16,630 nt of DNA from a bacterium UBP18_UBA7526. Lineage in GTDB: Bacteria > UBP18 > UBA7526. The position numbers and the translations under genes were made by a program. Every line of letters begins with the position of its first letter. Position 1 is the first letter of the stretch. Below are positions 6,184 through 13,980 of the stretch, one piece after another. The stretch lies in contig DLMW01000048.1 in NCBI GenBank assembly GCA_002478245.1, forward strand, positions 3,418 to 20,047, in the 5' to 3' direction. A model generated the notes under the pieces. That model made no database searches. It worked only from the letters and a program-made list of their open reading frames with translations, and had not been told where the DNA came from.

Positions 6184-7820
6184 TTCTAAAGGGTGCTAAG
6201 ATTATCGATACCCTGAGAGAGGAGATCTATCGAGGCGATGTAGCGATTAGCAAGGGGGTGATTAGCGGTATCGGCGATTACCGAGGGAAAGAAGAGATTA
6301 ATCTAAAAGGCAAGTATCTTCTCCCCGGTCTCATGGATGCCCATGTCCATTTGGAGAGTTCTATGGTCACTCCCGGCCAGTATGCTCGGGCCGTAGTCCC
6401 CCAGGGGACTACGGCCGTCATCGCTGATCCCCATGAGATCGCCAATGTCTTAGGAATAGAGGGTATCGCATATATCCTTTCGGCAAGCACGGATCTTCCC
6501 TTAGATATCTTCATCATGCTCCCTTCCTGTGTCCCGGCAACAGAGTTCGAAACCTCGAAAGTGAGATTGGAGGCAGGGGATTTAGAAGAACTAATCGCTC
6601 ATCCTCAAGTAATAGGGTTAGGGGAGGTGATGAACTTTGAGGGGGTAATAAAGGGAGACCCAGGGATCTTGGAGAAGATCATCCTATTTAAGGATGGGAT
6701 AATCGATGGCCATGCCCCGGGATTATCGGGAGAGAACTTAAAGAGATATATCCAGGCCGGAATAGGCTCGGACCATGAATGCACTACGAAAGAGGAAGGC
6801 TTGGAGAAGTTGAGGGAGGGTATGACCGTCATGATCCGGGAGGGCTCCGTCTCTAAAAACCTAAAAGACCTTATTCCTATTGTCAAGGATGAAACCTATA
6901 AGAAATGCCTCTTCTGCACAGATGATAGAAACCCCATTGATCTTTTGGAGGAAGGACATATCGATTTCTTAATAAAGAAAGCCATCTCTTTGGGCCTGGA
7001 ACCCTTAAGAGCCGTTCAATTAGCAACCATCAATACTGCCCGTTACTTTAGACTAAAGGATAGAGGGGCCATTGCTCCTGGATATAGGGCAGATTTAGTA
7101 GTGGCCAGTGACCTGGAGGATTTTAAGGTGGGGATGGTCTTTAAGGATGGGAAACTGGTGGCTAAGGAAGGGAAGCTCCTTCCCCCCGTGAGAGAAGAAA
7201 AAAGCCCCATGGTTACCAAGACCTTCCATGCCCCATCGCTCAAAGAAAAGGATTTTCAGATTAGAAAAGTTCCTTCAAAGGTTATCGGGATTATTCCCAA
7301 TGAGGCAGTGACCAGATCCTTGGATGAAAGAGTGAGAATAGAAAATGGATTTGCGGTCTCGGATATAGAAAGGGATATTCTGAAGATTGCGGTCATTGAG
7401 AGGCATAAGGAGACCGGGAATATTGGTCTGGGGTTCATAAAGGGCTTGGGCTTGAAGGAAGGGGCATTGGGAACATCGATTGCCCATGATAGTCATAACA
7501 TCGTTGTTGCCGGAACGAATGATAGAGATATGCTCTTAGCCGCTCAAGAAATCATCAGGATGCAGGGAGGATTGGTAATCTGTAGTAGAGAAAGAATCCT
7601 TGGTCTCCTACCTTTGCCTGTTGCCGGAATCATGTCTGATCAGGACCTATCCTCTGTTAGGAAAAGACTTAAGGGATTACATAGTATAGCCTCATCCTTA
7701 GGAATAGGATTAAAGGAGCCCTTCATGACCCTTTCCTTCTTAACCCTCGCGGTCATCCCAGAATTAAAGATCACAGACAAAGGACTAGTGGATGTCACCC
7801 ATTCCCGACTTCTTACCTAA
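6171..7820 (+). CDS. ade: adenine deaminase
   Basis: A 549-residue amidohydrolase-superfamily enzyme converting adenine to hypoxanthine and ammonia in purine salvage. Metal-site motifs are intact: DAHVHLESSM (H58, H60), ADPHEIANV (about 85-93), GLGEVMNFEGV with E152, DGHAPG with H181, SDHE with H202, and CTDD (D251/D252). The C-terminal part (from about residue 345) matches the extra domain of the Ade/COG1001 family and contains GLGLKEGALGTSIAHDSHN. Length is normal (usually 550-600). ATG 6171 has GGGAG 5 nt upstream and lies inside the end of pcm, a 13-nt overlap. Third gene of the deacetylase-pcm-ade unit. A weak hairpin follows the stop. Confidence 0.95.
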   Translation: MEEIVLKGAKIIDTLREEIYRGDVAISKGVISGIGDYRGKEEINLKGKYLLPGLMDAHVHLESSMVTPGQYARAVVPQGTTAVIADPHEIANVLGIEGIAYILSASTDLPLDIFIMLPSCVPATEFETSKVRLEAGDLEELIAHPQVIGLGEVMNFEGVIKGDPGILEKIILFKDGIIDGHAPGLSGENLKRYIQAGIGSDHECTTKEEGLEKLREGMTVMIREGSVSKNLKDLIPIVKDETYKKCLFCTDDRNPIDLLEEGHIDFLIKKAISLGLEPLRAVQLATINTARYFRLKDRGAIAPGYRADLVVASDLEDFKVGMVFKDGKLVAKEGKLLPPVREEKSPMVTKTFHAPSLKEKDFQIRKVPSKVIGIIPNEAVTRSLDERVRIENGFAVSDIERDILKIAVIERHKETGNIGLGFIKGLGLKEGALGTSIAHDSHNIVVAGTNDRDMLLAAQEIIRMQGGLVICSRERILGLLPLPVAGIMSDQDLSSVRKRLKGLHSIASSLGIGLKEPFMTLSFLTLAVIPELKITDKGLVDVTHSRLLT

Positions 7821-7830
7821 AGATTCAGAA

Positions 7831-7872
7831 AATAGAAATCGGCTTTCTGTCAACGGTTTTCAAATTTCTATT
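7831..7872 (+). other. hairpin in the ade-7893 gap
   Basis: AATAGAAAT (7831-7839) and ATTTCTATT (7864-7872) are exact inverted copies separated by 24 nt, just after the ade stop. There is no T run, so this is not a convincing terminator. It may be an RNA stability element or chance in an AT-rich gap. Confidence 0.35.
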
Positions 7873-7892
7873 AACTGGTTGAAGAAAGAAAT

Positions 7893-8357
7893 ATGAGACC
7901 AGAATTAGTGACCCTTCTTTTAGCCATGGCCCCCGTCTCAGAACTGAGAGGGGCTATCCCCTATGCCTGGAGCCAGGGAATGGACCATCCTTTAGCCTAT
8001 ATCCTATCGGTGATGGGAAATATTATTCCCGTCATTCCTCTCCTACTATTCTTAGGACCTATCTCCAAGTTCTTGAGGAAATTTAAGCCATTTGATATCT
8101 TCTTCTCTTGGTGGTTTTCCCATACCCTTTCCCGCTCCCATTTGGTGGAGAAGTATGAGGCCTTGGGGCTGGCCCTCTTCGTCATGATCCCTCTTCCTGT
8201 TACCGGGGCCTGGACGGGGAGCGTGGCCGCCTTCCTCTTAGGGATAAGGTTTAGGTTTGCCTTTCCTGCCATTATCTTAGGAGTGATTTTAGCGGGAATA
8301 ATCGTGAGCTCTGTCTGTTTAGGAGTGATTCACATCCCAGCTTTCATTCGCCATTAA
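7893..8357 (+). CDS. small multidrug export-family integral membrane protein (COG2426/PF06695)
   Basis: A 154-residue hydrophobic protein with the two paired signatures of the putative small multi-drug export family: APVSELRGAIPYA (about 13-25) and IPLPVTGAWTGS (about 99-110). These form two similar half-sites around P-x-(S/T)-(E/G)-x-(R/W)-G, suggesting an internal two-fold repeat like that of DedA-type proteins. Hydrophobic segments lie at about 33-55, 90-117 and 123-148. The family name derives from old annotation, and the transported substrate has not been firmly established. ATG 7893 follows GAAGAAAG, a weak ribosome-binding site. tRNA-Pro(CGG) begins 26 nt after the stop. Confidence 0.85.
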   Translation: MRPELVTLLLAMAPVSELRGAIPYAWSQGMDHPLAYILSVMGNIIPVIPLLLFLGPISKFLRKFKPFDIFFSWWFSHTLSRSHLVEKYEALGLALFVMIPLPVTGAWTGSVAAFLLGIRFRFAFPAIILGVILAGIIVSSVCLGVIHIPAFIRH

Positions 8358-8383
8358 ACGGAGAGTACAGTTTGCTGAAAGAT

Positions 8384-8462
8384 CGGAGCGTAGCGCAGTT
8401 TGGTTTAGCGCGCAGCGTTCGGGACGCTGAGGTCGTGGGTTCGAATCCCACCGCTCCGACCA
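8384..8462 (+). tRNA. tRNA-Pro (anticodon CGG)
   Basis: Full cloverleaf: acceptor arms CGGAGCG/CGCTCCG with the C1-G72 pair of bacterial tRNA-Pro, D stem GCGC/GCGC, anticodon stem CAGCG/CGCTG with loop TTCGGGA (anticodon CGG, reads CCG), variable loop AGGTC, T stem GTGGG/CCCAC with TTCGAAT, discriminator A and encoded CCA. The D loop is one nucleotide longer than in the GGG tRNA at position 20. The next gene begins 18 nt later with no terminator visible, so tRNA and mRNA may be cut from one transcript. Confidence 0.96.
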
Positions 8463-8480
8463 GATCAAAGGAGAAGCGGG

Positions 8481-8951
8481 GTGAAGATCGGAGTAATCGG
8501 TGCCAGCCGCTGCACTGGGAAGATTGCCCGAATTGCTTATCAAGTGGGAAAGGAGATCGCTAAGAGGAAGGCCATCCTCATCTGCGGTGGATTGGGAGGG
8601 GTGATGGAAGAGGCGGCAAGGGGAGCGAAAGAGAATAAGGGATTGACCATAGGTATTCTCCCGGGCTTCTCCTCTTCCGATGCTAACCCCTATATCGATA
8701 TCCCCATCGTCACGGGAATGGACCACGGAAGGAATATCATCGTAGTAAGGTCTTGCGATGCCATCATTGCTATCGGAGGAAGGGAAGGGACATTATCCGA
8801 GATCGCCTTTGCCTTAAAACTGAGGATTCCCTTGATTGGGATTGAGAGCTGGAAGATAGAAGGAGTAACAAGGGCTAAGGATGCTAAGGATGCTGTTAAG
8901 AAGGCCTTGCGGGCATTGGAGAAAGAGAAGAAGATCGTAAGGTGTACTTAG
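8481..8951 (+). CDS. TIGR00725/LOG-like Rossmann protein (DprA/lysine decarboxylase-fold relative)
   Basis: A 156-residue Rossmann-like protein. MKIGVIGAS opens the fold, ICGGLGGVMEEAARGA (about 35-50) is the first phosphate-binding loop, and GGREGTLSEIA (about 99-109) corresponds to the PGGxGTxxE nucleotide-binding motif of the LOG/TIGR00725 superfamily. Relatives include cytokinin-activating phosphoribohydrolases and the DprA core, but the TIGR00725 group is much shorter and its reaction is not established. The leading PG of PGGxGT is replaced by IGG-R here, as in many TIGR00725 members, so LOG activity should not be assumed. The GTG start is preceded by GGAGAAGCGGG. The gene sits 18 nt after tRNA-Pro and 1 nt before the acylphosphatase. 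Confidence 0.83.
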   Translation: MKIGVIGASRCTGKIARIAYQVGKEIAKRKAILICGGLGGVMEEAARGAKENKGLTIGILPGFSSSDANPYIDIPIVTGMDHGRNIIVVRSCDAIIAIGGREGTLSEIAFALKLRIPLIGIESWKIEGVTRAKDAKDAVKKALRALEKEKKIVRCT

Positions 8952-8952
8952 C

Positions 8953-9234
8953 ATGGCGGATAAGGTGCGCGCCCATGCTCTTTATGGGGGGAGGGTACAG
9001 GGAGTGGGCTTCAGATTCGCTGCCCAGAGGTATGCCCATGAGGTCGGGGTGACCGGCTATGTCAAGAACCTCTGGAGCGGTCAAGTAGAGATAGTGGTAG
9101 AGGGTGAAAGGAAGAAAGTGGAGGCCTTCTTAGAGAGAATCAAGAGTGGTCCCCTCTCCCATTATATTGATGATGTAGAGACTCACTATAGCGGATATAC
9201 CGGCCAGTTCAGAGACTTCCACCTCCGCTTCTAA
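8953..9234 (+). CDS. acyP: acylphosphatase
   Basis: A 93-residue enzyme hydrolysing carboxyl-phosphate bonds of small acyl phosphates. The signature GRVQGVGFR supplies the phosphate-binding loop and catalytic R21. VTGYVKNLWSGQVEIVVEG holds the water-orienting N39. Length and beta-alpha-beta layout are those of the common cytosolic acylphosphatases, which are usually about 90-100 residues. ATG 8953 lies one base after the stop of the TIGR00725-like gene and its own stop is 2 nt before the metallophosphoesterase start, so the three genes are almost certainly co-transcribed. No strong separate ribosome-binding site is seen. Confidence 0.94.
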   Translation: MADKVRAHALYGGRVQGVGFRFAAQRYAHEVGVTGYVKNLWSGQVEIVVEGERKKVEAFLERIKSGPLSHYIDDVETHYSGYTGQFRDFHLRF

Positions 9235-9236
9235 CT

Positions 9237-9968
9237 ATGCGCTACGCTCTATTCGCTGATATTCATTCTAACTTAGAGGCCTTTCGTGCGGTCCGGGAAG
9301 AATTCAAGAGAGTGAGGATCGATGAGTATATCTGCCTGGGGGATATTGTAGGTTATGCTGCCAATCCCAACGAATGCATTCAATTAGTAAAGGAACTGGG
9401 TCCAATTACCATCATTGCTGGGAATCACGACTGGGCCAGCGTGGGAAAGACAGACATTGATTACTTCAATCCCATCGCCAAAGAGGCCATCCTCTGGACT
9501 CAAAGTAAATTGACAGAAGAAAATAAAAGATTTTTAGCGGATTTACCCTTGACCAAGGAGTTTACTGACTTTGTCATCGTCCACGGAAGTCTATATTCTC
9601 CCGAAAAGTGGCACTATATCTTCACCTTTCAGGATGCCAAAAGAAACTTTGCATATCAGAAGAAGAGGATCTGCTTCCTCGCCCATTCCCACCAGCCATT
9701 CATCATCTCTTCCGACAAAAGGGGAAACTGTGAGGAAGTAATGGGGATGAAGGTCTCCCTAAGGGATGATTATAGATATCTAGTGAATATTGGAAGCGTT
9801 GGTCAGCCCAGGGATGGGGATCCAGATGCCTCTTACTGCCTCTATGACAGAGATAATAAAGAGATAGAGATAAAAAGGGTTTCTTACCAGCTGAAGGAGG
9901 CCCAGGATAAGATTATCGCCGCTGGCCTTCCCCAAGAGCTGGCCTGGCGCTTATCTTTGGGAAGATGA
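9237..9968 (+). CDS. calcineurin-like metallophosphoesterase (YfcE/COG0639-type)
   Basis: A 243-residue two-metal phosphoesterase. All five metal motifs are present: D8-x-H10 (FADIHSN), GD with D36 (LGDIVGYAANP), GNHD (N63, H64), VHGS (H116) and AHSHQP (H150, H152). NIGSVGQPRDGDPDASY near residue 184 is the typical ending of this bacterial and archaeal branch, whose members act on cyclic nucleotides, diadenosine polyphosphates or model phosphodiesters. The substrate here cannot be read from sequence. It starts 2 nt after the acylphosphatase stop, in the same unit. A small hairpin follows at 9978. Confidence 0.9.
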   Translation: MRYALFADIHSNLEAFRAVREEFKRVRIDEYICLGDIVGYAANPNECIQLVKELGPITIIAGNHDWASVGKTDIDYFNPIAKEAILWTQSKLTEENKRFLADLPLTKEFTDFVIVHGSLYSPEKWHYIFTFQDAKRNFAYQKKRICFLAHSHQPFIISSDKRGNCEEVMGMKVSLRDDYRYLVNIGSVGQPRDGDPDASYCLYDRDNKEIEIKRVSYQLKEAQDKIIAAGLPQELAWRLSLGR

Positions 9969-9977
9969 ATTAACCAT

Positions 9978-9996
9978 TAACACCTACGCGGTGTTA
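9978..9996 (+). other. short hairpin before the RNase J-like gene
   Basis: TAACACC and GGTGTTA pair exactly around the loop TACGC. Only a scattered T/A stretch (ATTTTAAAAA) follows, so it could be a weak terminator for the phosphoesterase unit or a leader hairpin of the next gene, whose start is 26 nt on. Confidence 0.4.
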
Positions 9997-10022
9997 GGTG
10001 ATTTTAAAAAGTGCGGGGTAAG

Positions 10023-11498
10023 ATGACCAGACTCACTTTCTATGGGGGAATAAATGAGATCGGAGGGAATAAGATCCTTTTGGAGGATGAGGGAACCAGG
10101 ATTCTCTTGGACTTTGGCATGAGTTTTGGCAAGAGAGAGGAGTTCTTTGAGGAGTATCTCACCCCCCGAACCTCCAATGCCCTGGGCGATTTTTTGGAGA
10201 TGGGCCTGGTTCCTGACCTGGAAGGGATCTATAGGACGGATCTAGTAAGACTATTGGGAAGACAGCCCAAGCCCTCCCTCATCGATGCCATATTCCTTTC
10301 CCACGCCCACGCCGACCATGTAAACTATGTCTCCTTTCTCCATGAGGATATTCCCTTATACTGTGGCTCAAGCACCCTCCTCATCCTAAAAGCCCTAGTT
10401 GAGTCAAAGACCAGAACCATTGAGAGCGAGATCCTGGACTTCGTGAGAAGGCCCCGCACAAGAGGGAGAAGGGAGCCTCCGGTAAAGCGAAAGATCGAGA
10501 CCTTCCGAACTGGGGATAAGATAAGAGTAGGTTCCCTTCTTGTAGAACCAGTTCATGTTGACCACAGTGCCCCGGGGGCCTATGGCTTCATCATCCATAC
10601 CTCAAGAGGTGTTGTGGCCTATACTGGAGACCTGAGGCTTCACGGCCGGCGCTACCAGATGACCGAGGACTTCATTGAGAAAGCAAAAAAGGAAAAGCCC
10701 CTGGCCCTCATCTCTGAAGGGACCAGACTAAAAGAGAAGCACCGCAGACAGGAGAAGGGAGGGGAGGAGGAGGTTAAGGAGGAATGTCTAAAGAAGGTGA
10801 GGAAGACGAAGGGGCTGGTGGTGGCTGATTTCAACTTCAAGGACGCTGATAGGGTGAAGACCTTCTATTGGATTGCCCAAAAGACGAAAAGGAAGATGGT
10901 CGTCCATCTCCTGGATGCCTTCTTATTAAAGTATCTCTCCCAGGATCCGGCCCTCGGTTTGCCAAAGCCCGATGACCCCAATATTCTCATCTTCCTCCCT
11001 AAGAGGCAGAGCGGAACCTATCGGGAGGATGATTATCAAAGAGCGGAGAGGCAGTTCTATCACTATCCCAATACCGTGACCGCGGAAAACCTGGAACAGG
11101 AGAAATCACTCTTATGCTTCTCCTACTGGAAGATAAAGGAACTCATCGACATCAAGCCCATGCCTAAGAGTTGCTTCATCCACTCCCTATCCGAGCCCTT
11201 CAATGAGGAGATGGAGCTGACCTATCAGAGGCTTAGGAATTGGGTGGACCATTATAAACTGAAGTTCTTTCAGAGCCACTGCTCGGGCCATGCCTCAGAG
11301 AGGGAACTAAAGGAGATTGTAGGAAGGATTGGTCCTAAGAGGCTCTTCTTGGTCCATACCAAGCCACCCAAGAAGAAGTATCTGGTACCCTTAAAGGAAA
11401 AGGAGATAAGGAGATTCCAGAAGTTGGTAAAAAGGGAGTTCCGCGGTTTGGCAGAGGAGATAATCACTCCCGAATATGGCAAGCCCTATGAGTTATAA
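10023..11498 (+). CDS. RNase J-like metallo-beta-lactamase/beta-CASP ribonuclease
   Basis: A 491-residue metallo-beta-lactamase fold nuclease with a beta-CASP insert. Motifs, numbered from ATG 10023: LLLDFG (motif 1), HAHADH (H94-H96-D98-H99), HVDHSAPG (H181), YTGDLRLHG (D203), then beta-CASP motifs ISEGTRL (motif A, E232), SGHASERELKEIV (motif B, H423) and LVHTKPP (motif C, H445). All catalytic positions are kept, so it should cut or degrade RNA with zinc or manganese. It lacks the roughly 100-residue C-terminal domain of standard RNase J (about 550 residues) and carries an extra basic segment near 143-158 (RRPRTRGRREPP). ATG 10023 has GCGGGG upstream. GTG 10011 would add MRGK. It could also belong to a related exonuclease branch. 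Confidence 0.85.
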   Translation: MTRLTFYGGINEIGGNKILLEDEGTRILLDFGMSFGKREEFFEEYLTPRTSNALGDFLEMGLVPDLEGIYRTDLVRLLGRQPKPSLIDAIFLSHAHADHVNYVSFLHEDIPLYCGSSTLLILKALVESKTRTIESEILDFVRRPRTRGRREPPVKRKIETFRTGDKIRVGSLLVEPVHVDHSAPGAYGFIIHTSRGVVAYTGDLRLHGRRYQMTEDFIEKAKKEKPLALISEGTRLKEKHRRQEKGGEEEVKEECLKKVRKTKGLVVADFNFKDADRVKTFYWIAQKTKRKMVVHLLDAFLLKYLSQDPALGLPKPDDPNILIFLPKRQSGTYREDDYQRAERQFYHYPNTVTAENLEQEKSLLCFSYWKIKELIDIKPMPKSCFIHSLSEPFNEEMELTYQRLRNWVDHYKLKFFQSHCSGHASERELKEIVGRIGPKRLFLVHTKPPKKKYLVPLKEKEIRRFQKLVKREFRGLAEEIITPEYGKPYEL

Positions 11499-11538
11499 AG
11501 GGAAGAAGAACAAGAAGCCGGGACACATCAGAAAATGA
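11488..11538 (+). CDS. possible 16-residue basic micropeptide ORF
   Basis: ATG 11488 lies inside the end of the RNase J-like gene and opens a different frame that reads through the TAA at 11496 to a TGA at 11536. The product, MSYKGKKNKKPGHIRK, has eight K/R in 16 residues. There is no ribosome-binding site beyond what coupling would supply, and purine-rich DNA easily encodes lysine. It could be a chance frame, or a tiny RNA-binding peptide coupled to the nuclease. Nothing else is recognisable between 11538 and ligA. Confidence 0.2.
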   Translation: MSYKGKKNKKPGHIRK

Positions 11539-11659
11539 TTGTTGGGCAAAGATGCCTCAGGGAGCAAATTTTGTCGAAGGAATATACTAAGTCTAAGCAG
11601 CGCTCAATTCAAATCAGCTTTTTTAAAGCCTTCTTCGCCCTTTAAATTAGGAGACAGTT

Positions 11660-13672
11660 ATGCCTTCCCAGAAGATAAAGAAAGAGATCGAGAGGTTAAG
11701 GGAAGAGATAAGGTACCACGACTACAAGTACTACATTGAGAACCAGCCGGTCATCTCTGATAAGGAATATGATGCCTTAATGCAGAGGCTCATCAGGTTA
11801 GAGGAAGAATATCCCCAGTTCATTACTCCCGATTCTCCTACCCAGAGGGTGGGAGGAGCACCGGCAGAGGAGTTTGAGGAGTCTAAACACATCGTTCCTC
11901 TCTTAAGCCTCTCCAATGCCTTCTCTTTTGAGGAATTGGAGGCCTTTGATAAGAGGGTAAAGAGGATGCTTAGCATCCCTCAAGAGAGAGACATTGAGTA
12001 TGTCTCAGAACTCAAGATAGATGGCTTAGCCATTAATTTGACCTATGAGGATGGAAGATTGGTAAAGGGGGCCACGAGAGGGGATGGCTTTACGGGAGAG
12101 GATGTCACCAATAACCTGAAGACCATCCATACCATCCCCTTGCGTCTCAGAGGGGATAGGATACCAAAACTTATGGAGGTTCGGGGAGAGGTCTATATGC
12201 TCCATAGGGACTTCCAGAGGCTCAACAAAGAGAGGGAGGCCTCTGGTGAGCCCTTGTTTGCCAATCCCCGGAATGCTGCGGCAGGAAGCGTGAGGCAACT
12301 CGATCCCAAGATCACTGCTCAGAGAAAACTGGACATCTTCACCTATGCCTTAGGAGAATATAGAGACGGGAAGATAGAGACTCATATAGAACTCTTGGGA
12401 CTCTTCAAATCCTTGGGACTAAAGGTAAATCCTACTTCCCGGCTCTGCAAAAACATTAAAGAGGTGATAGAGTTCTCTCAGGAATGGATAGAGAAGAAGA
12501 AGGATCTAGACTACGATGTGGATGGGGTAGTAGTGAAGGCAAACTCTCTGAAGCTACAAGAGAGATTAGGCGCAGTAACCAAGTCCCCCAGATGGGCCAT
12601 CGCCTATAAATTCCCGGCAGAGCAGGCCACGACCAGGATAAAGGAGATCATCGTCCAGGTGGGAAGGACGGGTGCTCTGACACCCGTGGCCATCATGGAG
12701 CCAGTAGAGGTAGGAGGGGTAACCGTCTCCAGGGCAACCCTCCATAATGAGGATGAGATAAGAAGGAAGGATATTCGGGTAGGGGATAGGGTCCTCATCC
12801 AGAGGGCTGGGGATGTCATCCCAGAAGTAGTCTCTGCCCTCAAGGAGAAGAGGACGGGTAAGGAAAGGAGATTCATCTTTCCCAAGAAGTGCCCGGTCTG
12901 TGGGGCGGATGTCTATCGACCTCCGGAAGAGGCGGTGGCCAGATGCACCAACATCTCCTGTTCTGCCCAGATAAAGGAGACCATCCGCCACTTCACCTCC
13001 CGGGGAGCCATGGATGTTGAGGGGATGGGCGATGCCCATGTGGAGCAGTTAGTGGAGAAGGGGCTCATCAAGGACCCGGCAGACCTATACTATCTCAAAA
13101 AGGAAGATCTCCTTCCTTTAGAGAGGATGGGGGATAAGCTGGCCTCCAATATCTTAGAGGCCATTGAGAAGAGCAAAGAGAGGGACCTATCGCGATTGAT
13201 CTATGCCCTGGGAATAAGGCATGTGGGAAGCCATATCGCCGATGTCCTGGCTAAGAATTATTCTTCCTTGGATGAACTAGCAAAGGCAAAGTCCGAGGAG
13301 CTCTCTTCTCTCTCAGAGATCGGACCCATCGTAGCCAAGAGTGTGGAACTATTCTTCAGGCAGGAAGGGGCAAAGAGGGTTATCGATAAACTGCGAAGGG
13401 CGAAAGTGAGGTTGGAAGCGCTAGAAAAGAAGAAGGCTCCCCAGATCCTGGCGGGGAAGACCTTCGTCCTCACCGGGACCTTAGAGGAATTTAGCAGAGA
13501 GGAGGCCTCAGAGATAATAAGAGAATTGGGGGGAAGGGTTGCCTCCTCCGTGAGCAGGAAGACAGACTATGTGGTTGCGGGAAAGGAGCCTGGCTCAAAG
13601 TACCATAGAGCAGAGGAACTGGGCATAAAGATTATTGACGAATCCGAATTTAAAGAACTAATCGGGAAATAA
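11660..13672 (+). CDS. ligA: NAD-dependent DNA ligase
   Basis: A 670-residue complete LigA that seals nicks using NAD+ in replication and repair. Ia domain: the HDYKYYIENQPVISDKEYD region (about 20-38). Adenylation site SELKIDG with K119, then GATRGDGFTGEDVT, GEVYM near 176-180 and DVDGVVVK (about 286-293). OB fold: KFPAEQATT and VGRTGALTP (about 317-343). The Cys4 zinc site is C411, C414, C429, C434. HhH repeats follow (about 445-590), including GMGDAHVEQLVEKGL. The BRCT domain is the last 75 or so residues (GKTFVLTGTL to the end). The start ATG has AGGAGA at 6-7 nt. It is a singleton by spacing: 121 nt from the micropeptide frame upstream, a decayed gene downstream. Confidence 0.98.
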   Translation: MPSQKIKKEIERLREEIRYHDYKYYIENQPVISDKEYDALMQRLIRLEEEYPQFITPDSPTQRVGGAPAEEFEESKHIVPLLSLSNAFSFEELEAFDKRVKRMLSIPQERDIEYVSELKIDGLAINLTYEDGRLVKGATRGDGFTGEDVTNNLKTIHTIPLRLRGDRIPKLMEVRGEVYMLHRDFQRLNKEREASGEPLFANPRNAAAGSVRQLDPKITAQRKLDIFTYALGEYRDGKIETHIELLGLFKSLGLKVNPTSRLCKNIKEVIEFSQEWIEKKKDLDYDVDGVVVKANSLKLQERLGAVTKSPRWAIAYKFPAEQATTRIKEIIVQVGRTGALTPVAIMEPVEVGGVTVSRATLHNEDEIRRKDIRVGDRVLIQRAGDVIPEVVSALKEKRTGKERRFIFPKKCPVCGADVYRPPEEAVARCTNISCSAQIKETIRHFTSRGAMDVEGMGDAHVEQLVEKGLIKDPADLYYLKKEDLLPLERMGDKLASNILEAIEKSKERDLSRLIYALGIRHVGSHIADVLAKNYSSLDELAKAKSEELSSLSEIGPIVAKSVELFFRQEGAKRVIDKLRRAKVRLEALEKKKAPQILAGKTFVLTGTLEEFSREEASEIIRELGGRVASSVSRKTDYVVAGKEPGSKYHRAEELGIKIIDESEFKELIGK

Positions 13673-13693
13673 TTGAGCAAATCAGAGTATTAG

Positions 13694-13980
13694 GAAAAAG
13701 TTATTGCTGGATTCGAAAGGCTATGGGTCTGGCAAAAAGCGCACGAATTGATGCGCGAAGTTCAGGAAATTTGTCAAACTCTTCCTCAGGATGAACGATT
13801 CAAAAAGCGATATCAATTAGAGAAGTCGTCATCTTCATATCGCCAAAGGACATACCAGTTATTATTATCAAGATGAGATCAAGGCCTTTAATGTTGGAAG
13901 CAAGAGATATTATAGCAGGATACGAAGAAGTTATCCGCGGTATAGACGGCTATATAAGATGGGTGAGGCATGGACAGAAG
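13694..13980 (+). pseudogene. decayed four-helix-bundle (S23/23S rRNA IVS-type) protein gene
   Basis: The gap after ligA holds pieces of an S23-type four-helix protein in three frames. Frame 1 (13706-13876) encodes GFERLWVWQKAHELMREVQ and LPQDERFKKRYQLEKSSSS, the helix 1 region, then runs to TGA 13874. A second frame from about 13836 gives HIAKGHTSYYYQDEIKAFNV, matching the conserved IAEG-x-YYYQDEI block. A third frame from 13894 gives LEARDIIAGYEEVIRGIDGY then IRWV, the usual C-terminal helix. No start codon remains (the family start lines up near GTTATT). Roughly 25 residues appear deleted between blocks two and three. The remnant tail runs into the next gene's start. I am confident it is dead. 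The exact family subgroup is from recall. Confidence 0.75.

Noticed and set aside
8372..8563. Plus-strand frame of 63 codons over tRNA-Pro
   Set aside because: It translates the tRNA (SVAQFGLARSVRDAEVVGSNPTAP is a classic tRNA artefact) and overlaps the real gene out of frame.
8319..8726. 135-codon minus-strand frame across tRNA-Pro and the TIGR00725-like gene
   Set aside because: It is antisense to a tRNA and a recognised gene and has no family features. SERWDSNPRPQRPERCA is the familiar false peptide from antisense tRNA.
11539..11739. 66-codon plus frame running into ligA
   Set aside because: TTG start without a ribosome-binding site, overlaps ligA out of frame, and no recognisable sequence.
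12566..13039. 157-codon minus-strand frame inside ligA
   Set aside because: LigA is intact on the other strand with every motif. This frame has no recognisable content.
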